Source: Eledone cirrhosa
Taxonomy: Eukaryota > Mollusca > Cephalopoda > Octopoda > Eledonidae
DNA length: 64,000 bases
NCBI GenBank assembly: GCA_964016885.1
Contig: OZ024757.1
Location: 24,576,774-24,640,773, forward strand
Direction of reading: 5' to 3'
Shown: positions 44,000 to 53,079 of the stretch, in pieces
Layout: each line of letters opens with the position of its first letter
Position numbering within the stretch: the first letter of the stretch is position 1
Translations under genes and position numbers: made by a program
The notes under the pieces: model-generated
Told to the model about the DNA's origin: nothing
Seen by the model: only the letters and a program-made list of their open reading frames with translations
The model's database searches: none

Positions 44000-46064
44000 G
44001 GTGGTGGTGGTGTTGGTGTTTGGCAGTATCGGTAGAGCATTAGATAACACGCTTTGTGTCATATAGTTACGTCGCTTTAACTTCTAAGTTCAAATCCCAT
44101 GAAGGTTAAGCTCTGCCTTTTATCCTTACAGCGTCGATAAAATAACGCACTGGGTTTGATTTAATTGACTTTCCTCTCCCGCAAAATTGTGCCTAAATCA
44201 CAAACCATTATTATTATTGTATCTGAGGGTAAGGGTGGTGGATTGGCAGTATCGGTAGCGGGTCGGACCCCATGCTTTGATGTATAGAGTTACGGCCCTT
44301 GCCATTCTGAGTTCAAATCCCGCCAAGGTCAACTTTGCTTTTCATCCTTACGGGGGTCGATAAAATAAAGTACCAGTAATACACTGGGATAATTGCTGGC
44401 CTTGTGCCAAAAGTAGAAACAATTATTGTATCTGAGGGTCGCGGGTTCAAGTCCCTCTGTGGGCGAAGCAGTTTTTTTAGTGCGGTGAATTGACAGTATC
44501 GGTAGAGGGTCAGACGCCATGCTTTGACGCATAGAGTTACGGCCCTTGCCATTCTGAGTTCAAATCCCGTTGAGGTCAACTTTGCCTTTTATCCTTACGG
44601 GGTCGATAAAATAAAGTACCAGTAATACACTGGGATAATTGCTGGCCTTGTGCCTATTGTAGAAACAATTATTATTATTATTGTTAAGTGGGCAACAGAT
44701 TGGCAGTGCCAGTAGAGCGTCGGACACCATGCTTTGCAGCATAGAGTTACGGCCCTTTACATTCTGTGTTCAAATCCTGCCAAGGTTAACTTTACCTTTC
44801 ATTTTTATGGAGTCAATAAAATAAAGTACCAGTAATAAACTAGGGTCGATTTAATTAATTTTGCCCTCTCCCAAAATTGTTGCCCTTGTGCCTAAATCAC
44901 AAACCATTATTATTATTATTATAGAGAGTAGTGGACTGGCAGTATCGATAGAGCATCGGACAACATGCTTTGTGGCATAGAGTTTCGTCCCTTTACATTT
45001 TAAGTTCAAATCTTGCTGCGATTAACTTTGCCTTTCATTCTTACGGAGTCAATAAAATAAAGTACCAGTAATACACTGGTTTTGATTTAATTAACTTTCC
45101 TCTCTCCCAAAATTGTTGGACTTGTTTCCGAAGTACAAAGAATTATTTTAAATGTTGTTGTTGTTTACCTTTTATGTTTTTGTTTCAGCATGAAACCTTT
45201 TAAAATGGGACTTGAAACAACCAACCAACAACACCAACAACAACAACAACAACACCACCACCACCACCACCACTACCACCTCCAGCAGCAGCAACAACAA
45301 CAACAACAACAACAGCAGCATCAAAAAAAGAAATTATTTGGAAGCCATCAGAGAAAGGAGAATTCTGAGAGAATCTTGCAGGGTGTCATATCTGACACTA
45401 ACTCAAATGTCACTCGACAGGAGCAGATAAATATGACTCATGCTGCCAAGAGGGCGCTGAACGCTGAAATATCCATGGTGGCAGCAGCAGCAGCTAAGTA
45501 CCAACACCACCAACAATACCAACAACAACAACAACAACAACAAAGAATGTTACAGGAGAGAAAAGGTAATGTTGTGGTGAAACCAGCTTCAACATTATGG
45601 AATAATAATAATAATAATAATGACAATAATAATAATAATAATAATAATAATAGTCAGCGGCAAGTTCGGGTGGTGGAGTGTGTCCATAAAAAGTATCAGC
45701 AACAGGCTGAAGCCAATGTGACCCCTTTAGATGAAGATCAGAAAAAACAGGTGATTATATGTCAACTTCTTTTTCCATCTTTAACCCTTTAGCATTTAAA
45801 CCAGTCATATCCGGCCAGAATTCTCTCACCTCTTTCTGTTCAGACCAGCCGTAACTGGCTGCTCATACTAATGTTAAGGTATTGTTCTCAAAATAAATAA
45901 TATCAAAATCTCATAGATTCGATTCTATGTGAGATAATTATGTGAGGTAAAGCCTTTACCGTGAAAATATAATAGTATATGTAGAGTAATGTGAATGCTA
46001 AAGGGTTAAGGGTCTTCTCCCTATTTTATAATATTTTATAGCATCTCCACACATAAGTACATCA

Positions 46065-46101
<37 letters not shown>

Positions 46102-46116
46102 AGTGTAATGCGGAGT

Positions 46117-46177
<61 letters not shown>

Positions 46178-47569
46178 GTAAAAGTAATAACAAAAATAAC
46201 AAATCAAATGGCACAGTACAAGGAAGAAATATATTAGTATAACGCTTGAAATAGCAGGAAGAGAGTCATAACGTTTCGGACACTAGTCCTTCATCAGAAG
46301 ATAGAGTTAGAAATAGAAAATAAATAGAAAAGAATGAGTGATGAGAGGAAGGAATAAGGAAAATGAGAAAAAAAAACTCACATGCATATCCAGTCATATA
46401 TTATAAACAAAGTTTCATACACTTAACATGTATGTGTGACCATTGGTTTCGGGGTCCAATTATGGCCACCACTGTATATTGGAGGAGGCACTTTTAAACT
46501 GGTGCTTCTTCAGGCATGTGGACAGATATATGAAAGGGATTTTATTCAGAATATTTAGAAGTTTTACCTTTAAAGTTGTAAATGAATTGCTGAGACAAAG
46601 TATACACATCTGTATCATGGTTACAAGCTGAAAAGATGATGTTGTTCACGTGCTCAGCTTTTTTTTTCCGTCTGTCTGTCCGTCACACAATGTGTGTTTG
46701 TGTGCGTGTGTGTGTGTTTTAAAAGAAAGGAAGGGGATGGTGAAAAATCTATAATAAAACAGTGGCTGGCATTCCATTTGCTACGATGTGTGTCAGTGTA
46801 TGTGTGTGTTTGTGAAAATGTATATACATTTGTATGAATGTATGTCTATAAGTGTGTCTGTGTTTGCGTGTTTATATTTATATACTCATGCACATAAATA
46901 TATGCATATGCACATATACATCTACACACATATACACATATGTGTCAGCATGTTGAAAAAAATCCTAGTAAAATAAAATTGCCTTTTTGCCATTTGCTCA
47001 TATACGCATGCTTTGGAAATGATGGGCTGTCATTCTTTGAGCAAGAAAATCACAGAAAATTTAATTTGCTCGGGCCAACTAGTAATAATAATAAAGAGAA
47101 ACATTAGTGCCTGCAGTTCTGTTTACATGCCAACACATGAGCAAGAATGACGGGTCATTCTACTGACATGGCTTTAAAGAGGCTGTTTGTATAATTACAA
47201 ACAATTCGAATATTATTATTAATATTCGAAAAACTCAGATTACATTTATTGTATTCAGCCATGTTAGTAATATATATATATATTATTATTGTATTCAGGT
47301 ATTTGTTATATATATATATATATATATATATATTCTTTCTGCAGCTATGCCGTTATCAGAAAAGTCAGCGACATTGGGCAAACATTCACCATAAGCTGTT
47401 GCAAAATGAAAGTATGAAGGAGCAGAAGTTCAAAGAATCACAGAGAAACCAACTACGACAGATTGAACATTTCAGACATCTTGAAGAAGTAAACCAGAAG
47501 AAGAAACACAAGAACTGCATGCAGAAGGAACAGCAATTGGCACTTTATCGTTCCAAGATCTTATCTTAG
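30955..47569 (+). CDS. VWA-like plus DUF4537-like protein (VWA3B/C11orf16-like)
   Basis: Exons 30955-31881, 32179-32419, 35507-36403 and 40296-40489 join without conflict (phases 0, 1, 1) into 752 codons ending TAA. A donor that overlaps that stop (CA/GTAATG, cut after 40485) leaves phase 2, which fits the acceptor at 45189; exons 45189-45750 and 47345-47569 then give 1013 codons. Residues about 15-190 look like a von Willebrand A fold: [12 protein letters not shown] in place of the MIDAS strand, [13 protein letters not shown], and [20 protein letters not shown], very like VWA3-type proteins. The first MIDAS Asp is Glu and the second Ser is Asn, so metal binding is doubtful. Residues about 270-430 ([32 protein letters not shown]) resemble the Tudor-like DUF4537 of C11orf16/VWA3B. 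The rest is Tyr/Pro-rich and low complexity. Family relatives are poorly characterised; no function assigned. Introns contain a LINE-R copy, large minisatellites and MITEs. Confidence 0.8.
32179..32419 (+). CDS. VWA/DUF4537 gene, exon 2
   Basis: Acceptor TTTCCCTCAG, donor CTGA/GTAAGT. Encodes [17 protein letters not shown] onward to [14 protein letters not shown]. Confidence 0.85.
32955..33062. mobile_element. pogo/Tigger-like terminal fragment
   Basis: CAGTGAAATTCCGTTATAAC followed by AAATCCGCTATAATGAGATC, typical of pogo-like ends (CAGTxxAAxxCCGxTATAACG). No transposase seen. Confidence 0.5.
33185..35405 (+). mobile_element. LINE-R copy, 5' truncated and inactive
   Basis: Best preserved LINE-R copy, in intron 2. 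Encodes in order [103 protein letters not shown], a zinc-finger segment (CLICRKGV), and [18 protein letters not shown]. The motif-A position usually Asp (FVDLxKAFDRV) is Val, and there are frameshifts and stops, so it is dead. It ends CCCTTGCAAGCAGGGAAAAG, CAGACGTAAAATGATGATGA, identical to the SINE-B end. Confidence 0.9.
35507..36403 (+). CDS. VWA/DUF4537 gene, exon 3
   Basis: Acceptor TTTTTTCTCTTCCAG, donor CAAG/GTAGAT. Completes the DUF4537-like domain ([19 protein letters not shown]) and continues into a Tyr/Pro-rich region ending [20 protein letters not shown]. Confidence 0.85.
36470..36626. repeat. (ACAT)n microsatellite
   Basis: ATACATACATATATACAC variants; a second tract at 37235-37400. 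Confidence 0.9.
36627..37235. repeat. Dispersed repeat of unknown class, copy 1
   Basis: TTTTTAGTCCAGCCAGCGAC, AAGCAATGCCTGTGCCGTGA, AACAAGTCAACATCATTGGA and onward. A shorter diverged copy lies at 37441-37700 on the other side of a microsatellite. Confidence 0.7.
37441..37700. repeat. Dispersed repeat of unknown class, copy 2
   Basis: GCAATGCCTGTGCGTGAAG, AAGATCAACATCATCGGTAA, CTGACAAAGGCTAGGGG match copy 1 in order. Confidence 0.7.
37701..38092. repeat. (AT)n/(AC)n compound microsatellite
   Basis: At least four repeats of an ACACACACAAATATATAT block with ATACATACAATCATATATAT. Confidence 0.9.
38098..38285 (+). repeat. SINE-A copy
   Basis: GTGGCAGTATCGGTAGAGTG to AAAAGTAGAAACAATTATTA. Confidence 0.9.
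38300..40240. repeat. 1.9-kb CTGT/GTGTCTG minisatellite ending at exon 4
   Basis: Units of about 44-60 bp with the constant core GAGTGTCTGACTGAGTCTGT and variable (CTGT)n/(TG)n spacers; degenerates after 39900. Open frames of Cys/Val/Ser across it are artefacts. It ends about 55 nt before the exon-4 acceptor. Confidence 0.95.
40296..40489 (+). CDS. VWA/DUF4537 gene, exon 4 (terminal or internal)
   Basis: Acceptor TCTCTCCATTAACAG; encodes [19 protein letters not shown] onward, rich in Pro/Ser/Asn, ending RQKEQ and TAA at 40487-40489. As an internal exon it would end at 40485. Confidence 0.8.
40494..40499 (+). terminator. Poly(A) signal for the short form
   Basis: AATAAA five bases after the exon-4 stop codon. 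Confidence 0.5.
40681..40907 (+). mobile_element. TTAA-flanked piggyBac-like MITE, copy 3
   Basis: TTAACCCTTTAGCATTTAGC to AAATGCTAAAGGGTTAA. Confidence 0.9.
41088..41260. mobile_element. mariner-like MITE
   Basis: AGGTCAACTGAAAAGTTCAT and ATGAACTTTTCAGCCGACCC are terminal inverted repeats of a 173-bp element. Confidence 0.8.
41276..41480. repeat. Dispersed repeat with internal palindrome
   Basis: AAAGCAAAGAATCACTGCTA pairs with GCGATTCTTTGCTTAAACTT; followed by ATTTGCTCTACGGTTT and CGAGCCCTCTTCGGATTTTA. The same arrangement occurs at 50080-50250 with a longer palindrome. Confidence 0.8.
41490..42205. other. No gene seen (intron)
   Basis: Unique AT-rich sequence; contains a short hairpin AAAACCACCCCTCGGGTGGT at 41820-41843. 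Confidence 0.45.
42210..42395 (+). repeat. SINE-A copy
   Basis: GTGGATTGGCAGTATCGGTA to AAAAGTAGAAACAATTATT. Confidence 0.9.
42545..42925. repeat. 48-bp array continuing into a SINE-B-like end
   Basis: Five units of CCCAGTCCACACTGTAAAGT plus GGTCGTGATGGTGACATGAC, then CATCCAGCTGAAGAAACTAA and an AAAACGGTGATGATGATA tail. Confidence 0.85.
42957..43655. repeat. Element bounded by about 70-bp direct repeats
   Basis: 42957-43025 and 43585-43655 are near-identical (GTCGCATATATGTTATAGAA, TTAGCTTCTTGCTAAAACAA). The 560-bp interior carries GAGCCCTGGTTTTCTGTTGA and CTGCTGATGATTGAAATTCC, similar to other repeat ends in this window. A single diverged copy of the end lies at 24640-24800. Confidence 0.7.
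43700..43915 (+). repeat. SINE-A variant tail
   Basis: GAGGTCGATAGAAAAAAGTA, TTTTTCTCTATATCTCTTTC and GTATTCAGACCTGGGGAG; same as 27205-27405. Confidence 0.7.
44025..45150 (+). repeat. Cluster of five SINE-A copies
   Basis: 44025-44215, 44238-44429, 44481-44675, 44690-44915, 44935-45150, all plus orientation, each with the GGCAGTATCGGTAGAG-like head and AATAAAGTACCAGTAAT body. The cluster ends 39 nt before the exon at 45189. Confidence 0.9.
45189..45750 (+). CDS. VWA/DUF4537 gene, exon 5 (Gln/His/Asn-rich)
   Basis: Very good acceptor (TTTTATGTTTTTGTTTCAG), donor CAG/GTGATT. In the frame fixed by exon 4 (phase 2) and exon 6 (phase 0) it is open throughout. It contains Gln, His and Asn runs, a basic [18 protein letters not shown] segment, and ends PLDEDQKKQ. 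If exon 4 is terminal, the ATG at 45190, one base after the acceptor, could instead start a separate small gene. Confidence 0.7.
45781..46009 (+). mobile_element. TTAA-flanked piggyBac-like MITE, copy 4
   Basis: TTAACCCTTTAGCATTTAAA to GAATGCTAAAGGGTTAA; begins 31 nt after the exon-5 donor. Confidence 0.9.
46175..46330 (-). repeat. Dispersed repeat with hammerhead-like motif, copy 1
   Basis: Minus strand: CTTCTGATGAAGGACTAGTG, then TCCGAAACGTTATGACTCTC, then about 100 nt to an AT tract. GGAC/GTCC can form stem II between CTGATGA and GAAA. Second copy at 62690-62830. Confidence 0.75.
46331..47344. other. Intron 5, no gene seen
   Basis: GT-rich and AT-rich stretches; no supported exon. Confidence 0.4.
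47345..47569 (+). CDS. VWA/DUF4537 gene, exon 6 (terminal)
   Basis: Acceptor TTCTTTCTGCAG. 74 codons: [19 protein letters not shown] then a long charged helix ([19 protein letters not shown]) and ends [12 protein letters not shown]. Predicted coiled coil; strongly basic. Confidence 0.75.
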   Translation, partial: LCRYQKSQRHWANIHHKLLQNESMKEQKFKESQRNQLRQIEHFRHLEEVNQKKKHKNCMQKEQQLALYRSKILS

Positions 47570-47799
47570 TTCTTTGGTGGTGGAGGAATCTGTTGGTTTT
47601 TGTGTGTGTGGTCAAATTTAACACAAGCACGGCTGGTACTACCATTGAGCTAATTAAGCAGTCAGCTACCTAGGGCACATACTTCAGAGAAGGGGGTGCC
47701 AACAAGATCAATTTGGCAACCACCTAGGGCACAGACCTCAGAGGCATGTTACTGAACTTTGATTAGAGCTTTTTTTATACAAATTTGTTTAACTAAATC

Positions 47800-48025
47800 A
47801 TCACCATCATCACTGTTTAACGTCTATTTTCCATGCTTGCTTGGGTTAGATGGGTTGTCATGTTTTGAGACTAGACAGATCTGGTGACCACGTCATACTC
47901 ATATGAAACATATTTGGCTTGGTTTTCTATGGTTGAATGCTCTTCCTCACACCAACTACCCTACATATGCCCTTCCTCACAGGGTGGACTGGGTTCTTTT
48001 TGCCGTGAAACCAGTTTGATCACCC
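47800..48025 (-). repeat. SINE-B variant, diverged
   Basis: CATCACCATCATCACTGTTT, CATGCTTGCTTGGGTTAGAT, GGTTGAATGCTCTTCC. Confidence 0.7.
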
Positions 48026-48052
48026 TAATTTATATAATAATTTCTTATAATC

Positions 48053-48058
48053 AATAAA
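48053..48058 (+). terminator. Possible poly(A) signal for the long form
   Basis: AATAAA about 485 nt after the exon-6 stop codon. Confidence 0.4.
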
Positions 48059-48289
48059 CTAATCACTATACATCTTTGCCATGTTGTGGAAATATCCAAA
48101 GTGGTCGTGAGGGCTGTATGGTGTTATGACCTGTAAAATGATTTGGTATAGACGAGTGTGAACTGTGCAGTGGAAAATACAAGGTTAGTATTTTTCTTAG
48201 TGTGGTCAGAGCTAGAAGTGTCAAACGCTGGGTTCATAAGCTTACCAAACTGTAAGTTAAAATTAGTTTATTTGGGAGAATGGGGCGCA

Positions 48290-49140
48290 TATTGTAGAGC
48301 CTTCCTAGGTTACTAAATAACCAAGTACACTTTGTAGGGCTTGCCTAGGGTACTAAATACCCAAACACACATTGAAGAGCCTCCCTAGAGAACTAAATAC
48401 CCAGATATACAATGTAGAGCTAGCCTAGGGTACTAAATACCCAGACACATTGTAGGGCTAGCCTAGGGTACTAAATACCCAGAGATACATTGTAGAACCT
48501 TCCTAGAGAACTAAATACCCAGTCTCACATTTAGAGCTAGTCTAGGACATTAAATACCCAGGCTCACACTGTAGAACTAACCAATGTTGCTAAATACCCT
48601 GGCACACATTATATGTATAGCCTAGTATTTAGCCTGAGTACTTTGCATGGTAAATACTCAGACACACATGGTAAAACTAACCTAAGGAGCTAAATACTCA
48701 GGCACACATTGTATGGATAGCTTAGAGTACTAAATACCCAGACACATTGTAGGGCTAGTCTACAGTGTTAAATATCTAGACACAGATTGTAGAGCTAATC
48801 TAGGATGCTAAATACTTAGTCACACATTGTAGGGGTAGCCTAAGATGCTAAGTATCCAGCCACACACTGTAGAGCTAGCATAGGGTGCTCAATACCCAGG
48901 TACACATTGTAGAGCTAGCCTAGGGTACCAAATATCCAGCCACACATTATATGTCTAGCGTAGGGTGCTCAATACCTAGGTACACATTGTAGAGCTAGCC
49001 TAGGGTACCAAATATCCAGCCACACATTATATGTCTAGCATAGGGTGCTAAATACCCAGGTACACATTGTAGAGCTAGTCTAGGGTGTTAAATATCCAGC
49101 CACACATTATTGGGTCTGGCTTAGTGTGCTAAATACACAA
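48290..49140. repeat. 42-44-bp minisatellite, about 20 units
   Basis: Units of GTAGAGCTAGCCTAGGGTAC, TAAATACCCAGGCACACATT with much point variation. Confidence 0.9.
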
Positions 49141-49531
49141 GCACTGGCCCTGAGTACAAGGTAATTAATCTATATTACCTGAAGATGGTCCAGGTGAGGT
49201 ATATAGGTTGAAATGTTAGTGTTAATAAAACAAATAAAGAAATATATTATTAAATAAACAAACAAACAAAAACAACAACAACCATATTAGTTTGGTTAAT
49301 CAGCCATATTATTTTATTAATCCACACATCTGTGACTATTATGTCTGAGGAAGAAATAAGTTTCTTTAAAAATAATATTATATATATATAATCTTTTATT
49401 CTTTATTATATATGATAAATAGTAACTGGTTAAATAATAAAGTACATCTAGCATGCTGTTATATGTTAAGTGTTAAAGAATAGCTAAACATTTGCTACAT
49501 ATCAAAGATGAAATAATGCTCTTAGTTGTTA
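49141..49531. other. No gene seen
   Basis: Includes ACCTGAAGATGGTCCAGGTG and TTGAAATGTTAGTGTTAATA at about 49180, which resembles the repeat-end motifs noted elsewhere. Confidence 0.4.
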
Positions 49532-49719
49532 TACAGGGTGACTGGAAAGAAACTCCCTATCTAAAATTGTTAATAATTTTATTAATTATGGGTCGATTTT
49601 CATAAACCACTGACATAAAAACAGAAATTAACAATGAAATTCTACCACTTTAGGGAACATTTATTTTGTTTCATGCAAATGTGGTGATATTAACAAAAGT
49701 TTCTTTCCACTCACGCTAT
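49532..49719. mobile_element. mariner-like MITE
   Basis: CAGGGTGACTGGAAAGAAAC at the left and GTTTCTTTCCACTCACGC at the right are terminal inverted repeats. Confidence 0.75.
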
Positions 49720-50079
49720 ATACCATACGTTAAATCATATATAACATGTTATAAATGAAATGTTAAAAAAATGTTCTCAAACTGTTATTACATATAATAA
49801 ATGTAAGCTGTTATGTAACAAACATACAACTGCTATTACATACAGTAAATTTAAGCTGTTATGTAGCAAAAATACAACTGTTATTACATACAGTAAATTT
49901 AAGCTGTTATGTAGCAAACATAAAACTTATTATATATAAACCACAATCTGTTATTAAACATTTCAGTAACTTACATATTTCTGTTCTTCTTTTGTCTTCA
50001 CTAAAGCAGTTAAATAGTAACCATTATTACCTAGCAACACATAGTTATGCATATATACACATACTAATATATATATTTA

Positions 50080-50250
50080 TTAAAATAACAGATTAAAGTT
50101 TAAGCAAAGAATCGCTGCTTTCTTGCTTAAACTTTAATCTGTTATTTTAATAAATATTTGCTCTACGGTTCTTATATATTTGATATATATTTATCCTTAT
50201 TGAGCCCTCTTTGGATTTTAGTTTTCAAATTTATTATTATTACTATATAT
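50080..50250. repeat. Dispersed repeat with about 33-bp palindrome arms
   Basis: ATTAAAATAACAGATTAAAG pairs with CTTTAATCTGTTATTTTAAT; followed by TATTTGCTCTACGGTTCTTA and TTGAGCCCTCTTTGGATTTT. Confidence 0.85.
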
Positions 50251-50664
50251 ATATATATATATATATATGTATGAATATATATATAAAATTGCTTGTTTGT
50301 TGGTCTGTTTGTTACCAATGCACTCAAAATCCAGTAAACCAATCATGTTCAAATTTGGCATGAAAGGTCCTTAGACTCAGCTGTAGGTTGTCCTCAAACT
50401 TGAACCTATGTTGTTTTAAGGAACAGGAGATAATCCTCATTCGACTGAAATTTGACTCGACAGTTAAATGGAAGTTAATGCAGTTTGTGTGTCACAGTGT
50501 TGTTAGTGTGTTGTTAGTGTGTTGTTAGTGTGTTAGTGGACGTGATCAATTCTTTCTACCTTCTACATGGTCAATTCTCTCTCTCTCACTCTCTCTCTCT
50601 CTCTCTAGTGCTACAATTTGGGGTATTTAAAAAAAACAAAACAAACGGTAACGTTTATTTTCAT

Positions 50665-50855
50665 AATTGTTTCTACTTTTGGCACAAGGCCAGCAATTAT
50701 CCCAGTACATTACTGCTACTTTATTTTATCGACCCCGTAAGGATGAAAGGCAAATTTAACCTCGGCGGGATTTGAACTCAGAATGGCTTTGACGCATAGA
50801 GTTACGGCCCTTGCCATTCTGAGTTCAAATCCCGCCGAGGTCAACTTTGCCTTTA
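50665..50855. repeat. Inverted pair of SINE-A fragments
   Basis: Minus copy 50665-50785 (TTGTTTCTACTTTTGGCACA to TTTGAACTCAGAATGG) immediately followed by a plus fragment 50783-50855 (TTTGACGCATAGAGTTACGG to CAACTTTGCCTTT). Confidence 0.85.
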
Positions 50856-50924
50856 TATATATATATAACGCCGATGAATTAGTTTTGCGAGGTTTTTGAT
50901 ATGAAATCGTGTGTCGAAACAAAT

Positions 50925-51645
50925 ATAAATATACTTGGGGAGGGTCATATTTATGTAATAATATTGCCAGAATTAATAACAGAACACACTGTTTGGTTGG
51001 TTTTCGCTTCTGTGTCTTTTACATCGGTTAATTTAATTTATTCAGTCCTCAATGTTGCCACTGACTGATCAATGGTCAAAAATACAGATACAATATAGAC
51101 ACAAACACATATATATAGTCTAACAAAATTCTTTCGCTGCACATCTGCAACATCGTCAGTGGTGCTATTATGTTTCCTCCTGTTGTATTGTATGCCTATG
51201 CCATCTTTATTTAGTCTGTTTATTTATTTATTTTTTTTGTGTGTGTCTTCTCTGCGCATGCGTTTGCGCGTGTGTATAGTGTTTTGTTATACACACATGC
51301 AAATGCATGCGCAGAGAAGACAAAAAAACAAAAAATAAATAAATAAACAGACTAAATAAGGATGGCGTAGGCATACAATACAACAGGAGGAAACATAATA
51401 GCAACATTGACGATGTTGCAGATGTGCAACGAAAGAACTTTGTTAGACTATATATATGTGTTTGTGTCTATATTGTATCTGTATTTTTTACCGTTGGTCA
51501 GTCAATGGCAACATTGAGGACCGAATAAATTAAATTAACCGATGTAAAAGACACAGAAGCGAAAACCAACCAAACAGTGAGTGTGTTCTGTTATTAATTC
51601 TGGCAATATTATTACACAAATATGACCCTCCCCAAGTATATATAT
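50925..51645. repeat. About 720-bp palindrome (arms about 350 bp)
   Basis: Left arm from ATATACTTGGGGAGGGTCAT and right arm ending TATGACCCTCCCCAAGTATA are reverse complements with scattered mismatches. The centre lies near 51285 (GTGTGTATAGTGTTTTGTTA, TACACAC). Both arms contain CTGACGATGTTGCAGATGTG-like sequence with GAAAG after it. Confidence 0.9.
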
Positions 51646-51759
51646 ATATATATAATATATATATTACACTCTGTATAGCTGTACCCCTCAACAGAGAAGT
51701 GAACCTAAACATCGAGTGCTCACCCGGGTGAACCTGCAGTAACTCCAAGTTACACCCTC

Positions 51760-51806
<47 letters not shown>

Positions 51807-52539
51807 TATGTGTGTGTCTAATGACACACACATACTGCATGAATTTCCATAACGATCAAGTCAAATTTTTAGTAAATAGACCTTCATTTGGAAGATGGTC
51901 TCAAAGCTAGGACAATGAACCTGACCTCCAAATTACATGAAAACAGATTTGACTTCCAAATCATGCAAACACATTTCCTTTTTCAGAAAATGGAACAATT
52001 TGGCTGCCTTCCCAGGCACGTCGATACCACGTATCTTTCAAATTTTACCATAGTTACCCCCTTTCCAAAAAATGTCCGTCTCCAGTTCGAAAAACAGATG
52101 GCCCTAGTTAGGTTTGGGCTTAGGGTTAGGTAGTCCCACGAAAGAAAACTAATTTTTTTTAAAGAAAACTCCATGGAAGGGGAAAAATCCAAGGGTCCAC
52201 CCTCTCTTCTCCTTCCATTTTCTGGGGGGGGGGGGGAATCATTTGGAGCATAGTTGGAGATGAGAGTAATTGATAGCTCATGACAAACCAAGGAAAAATA
52301 ATTATTTCCAACAAAAATTGAGGGGGGTGTTCTAAAAATTTAACAAATTTTTATCATAATTTACTTTTATGGGTGTTCTATTTCAAATTTATTATTATTG
52401 TTGATTTCACAGAATTTGTTATGCCAATAATATTAGAATCACTAATCACAATAAGTATTAAGAAAATATATGAAGTCTTGAATAAAATTTCCTTATTTTC
52501 TTTAACCCAGGCAATGTTGGGTACTTCTGCTAGTATATC

Positions 52540-52962
52540 ATCATCCTCATCATCACCGGTTTACGTCTGTTCTTCCATGCTAGCATGGGTTAGATGGGTT
52601 GTCCTGTTGTGGGCAGTGTCCGGTTGGTTGACCTTGTCTTGCTCATACGGGAACTGATTCTGGCTTGATTTCTACAGCTGGATGCCCTTCCTAACACCAA
52701 CCTCATTTACAGTGTGGGCTGGGTGCTTTTTTGCCGTGGCACCTCCACAACCACTTTGCAGTGGGAGGGTGTGGGGGCATATTGTATATATATATATATA
52801 TGTATATGTACATTTATATATATGTACATGTATATATATATAATCAGTTCCCGTATGTGCAAGACAAGGTCAGCCGACCGGACACTGCTCACAAGACAAC
52901 CTGTCTAACCCATGCTAGCATGGAAGAATGGACGTAAAATGGTGATTATGATGATGATGATG
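52540..52962. repeat. Inverted pair of SINE-B variants
   Basis: 52540-52775 minus (TTCTTCCATGCTAGCATGGG, GCTCATACGGGAACTGATTC) and 52845-52962 plus (GACAAGGTCAGCCGACCGGA, GGAAGAATGGACGTAAAATG) around an AT tract. Confidence 0.85.
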
Positions 52963-53079
52963 ATATATATATATATATATAATTAAAAGTTTAACAAGGT
53001 TCAATGAATTCATCAATGAATAAAGTTTCACAATCGATTAGAAGCACTCTACAGTAGGGTTTTCTGGAGTTATTAATAT

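Larger units (their letters stand above)
50268..52533 (+). mobile_element. Probable Helitron, interrupted
   Basis: Left end TATATATATAAAATTGCTTG with GTTTGTTGGTCTGTTTGTTA resembles Helitron 5' ends. Right end ACCCAGGCAATGTTGGGTAC then TTCTGCTAG/T has the hairpin-plus-CTAG structure of the Helitron at 26265. The interior is broken by SINE-A pieces and a long palindrome, so the two ends might belong to different copies. Confidence 0.5.

Noticed and set aside
45190..47569. Independent small gene starting at ATG 45190
   Set aside because: Possible, but the ATG lies one base after a strong acceptor and the phase fits exon 4 exactly, so a continuation of the upstream gene is favoured.
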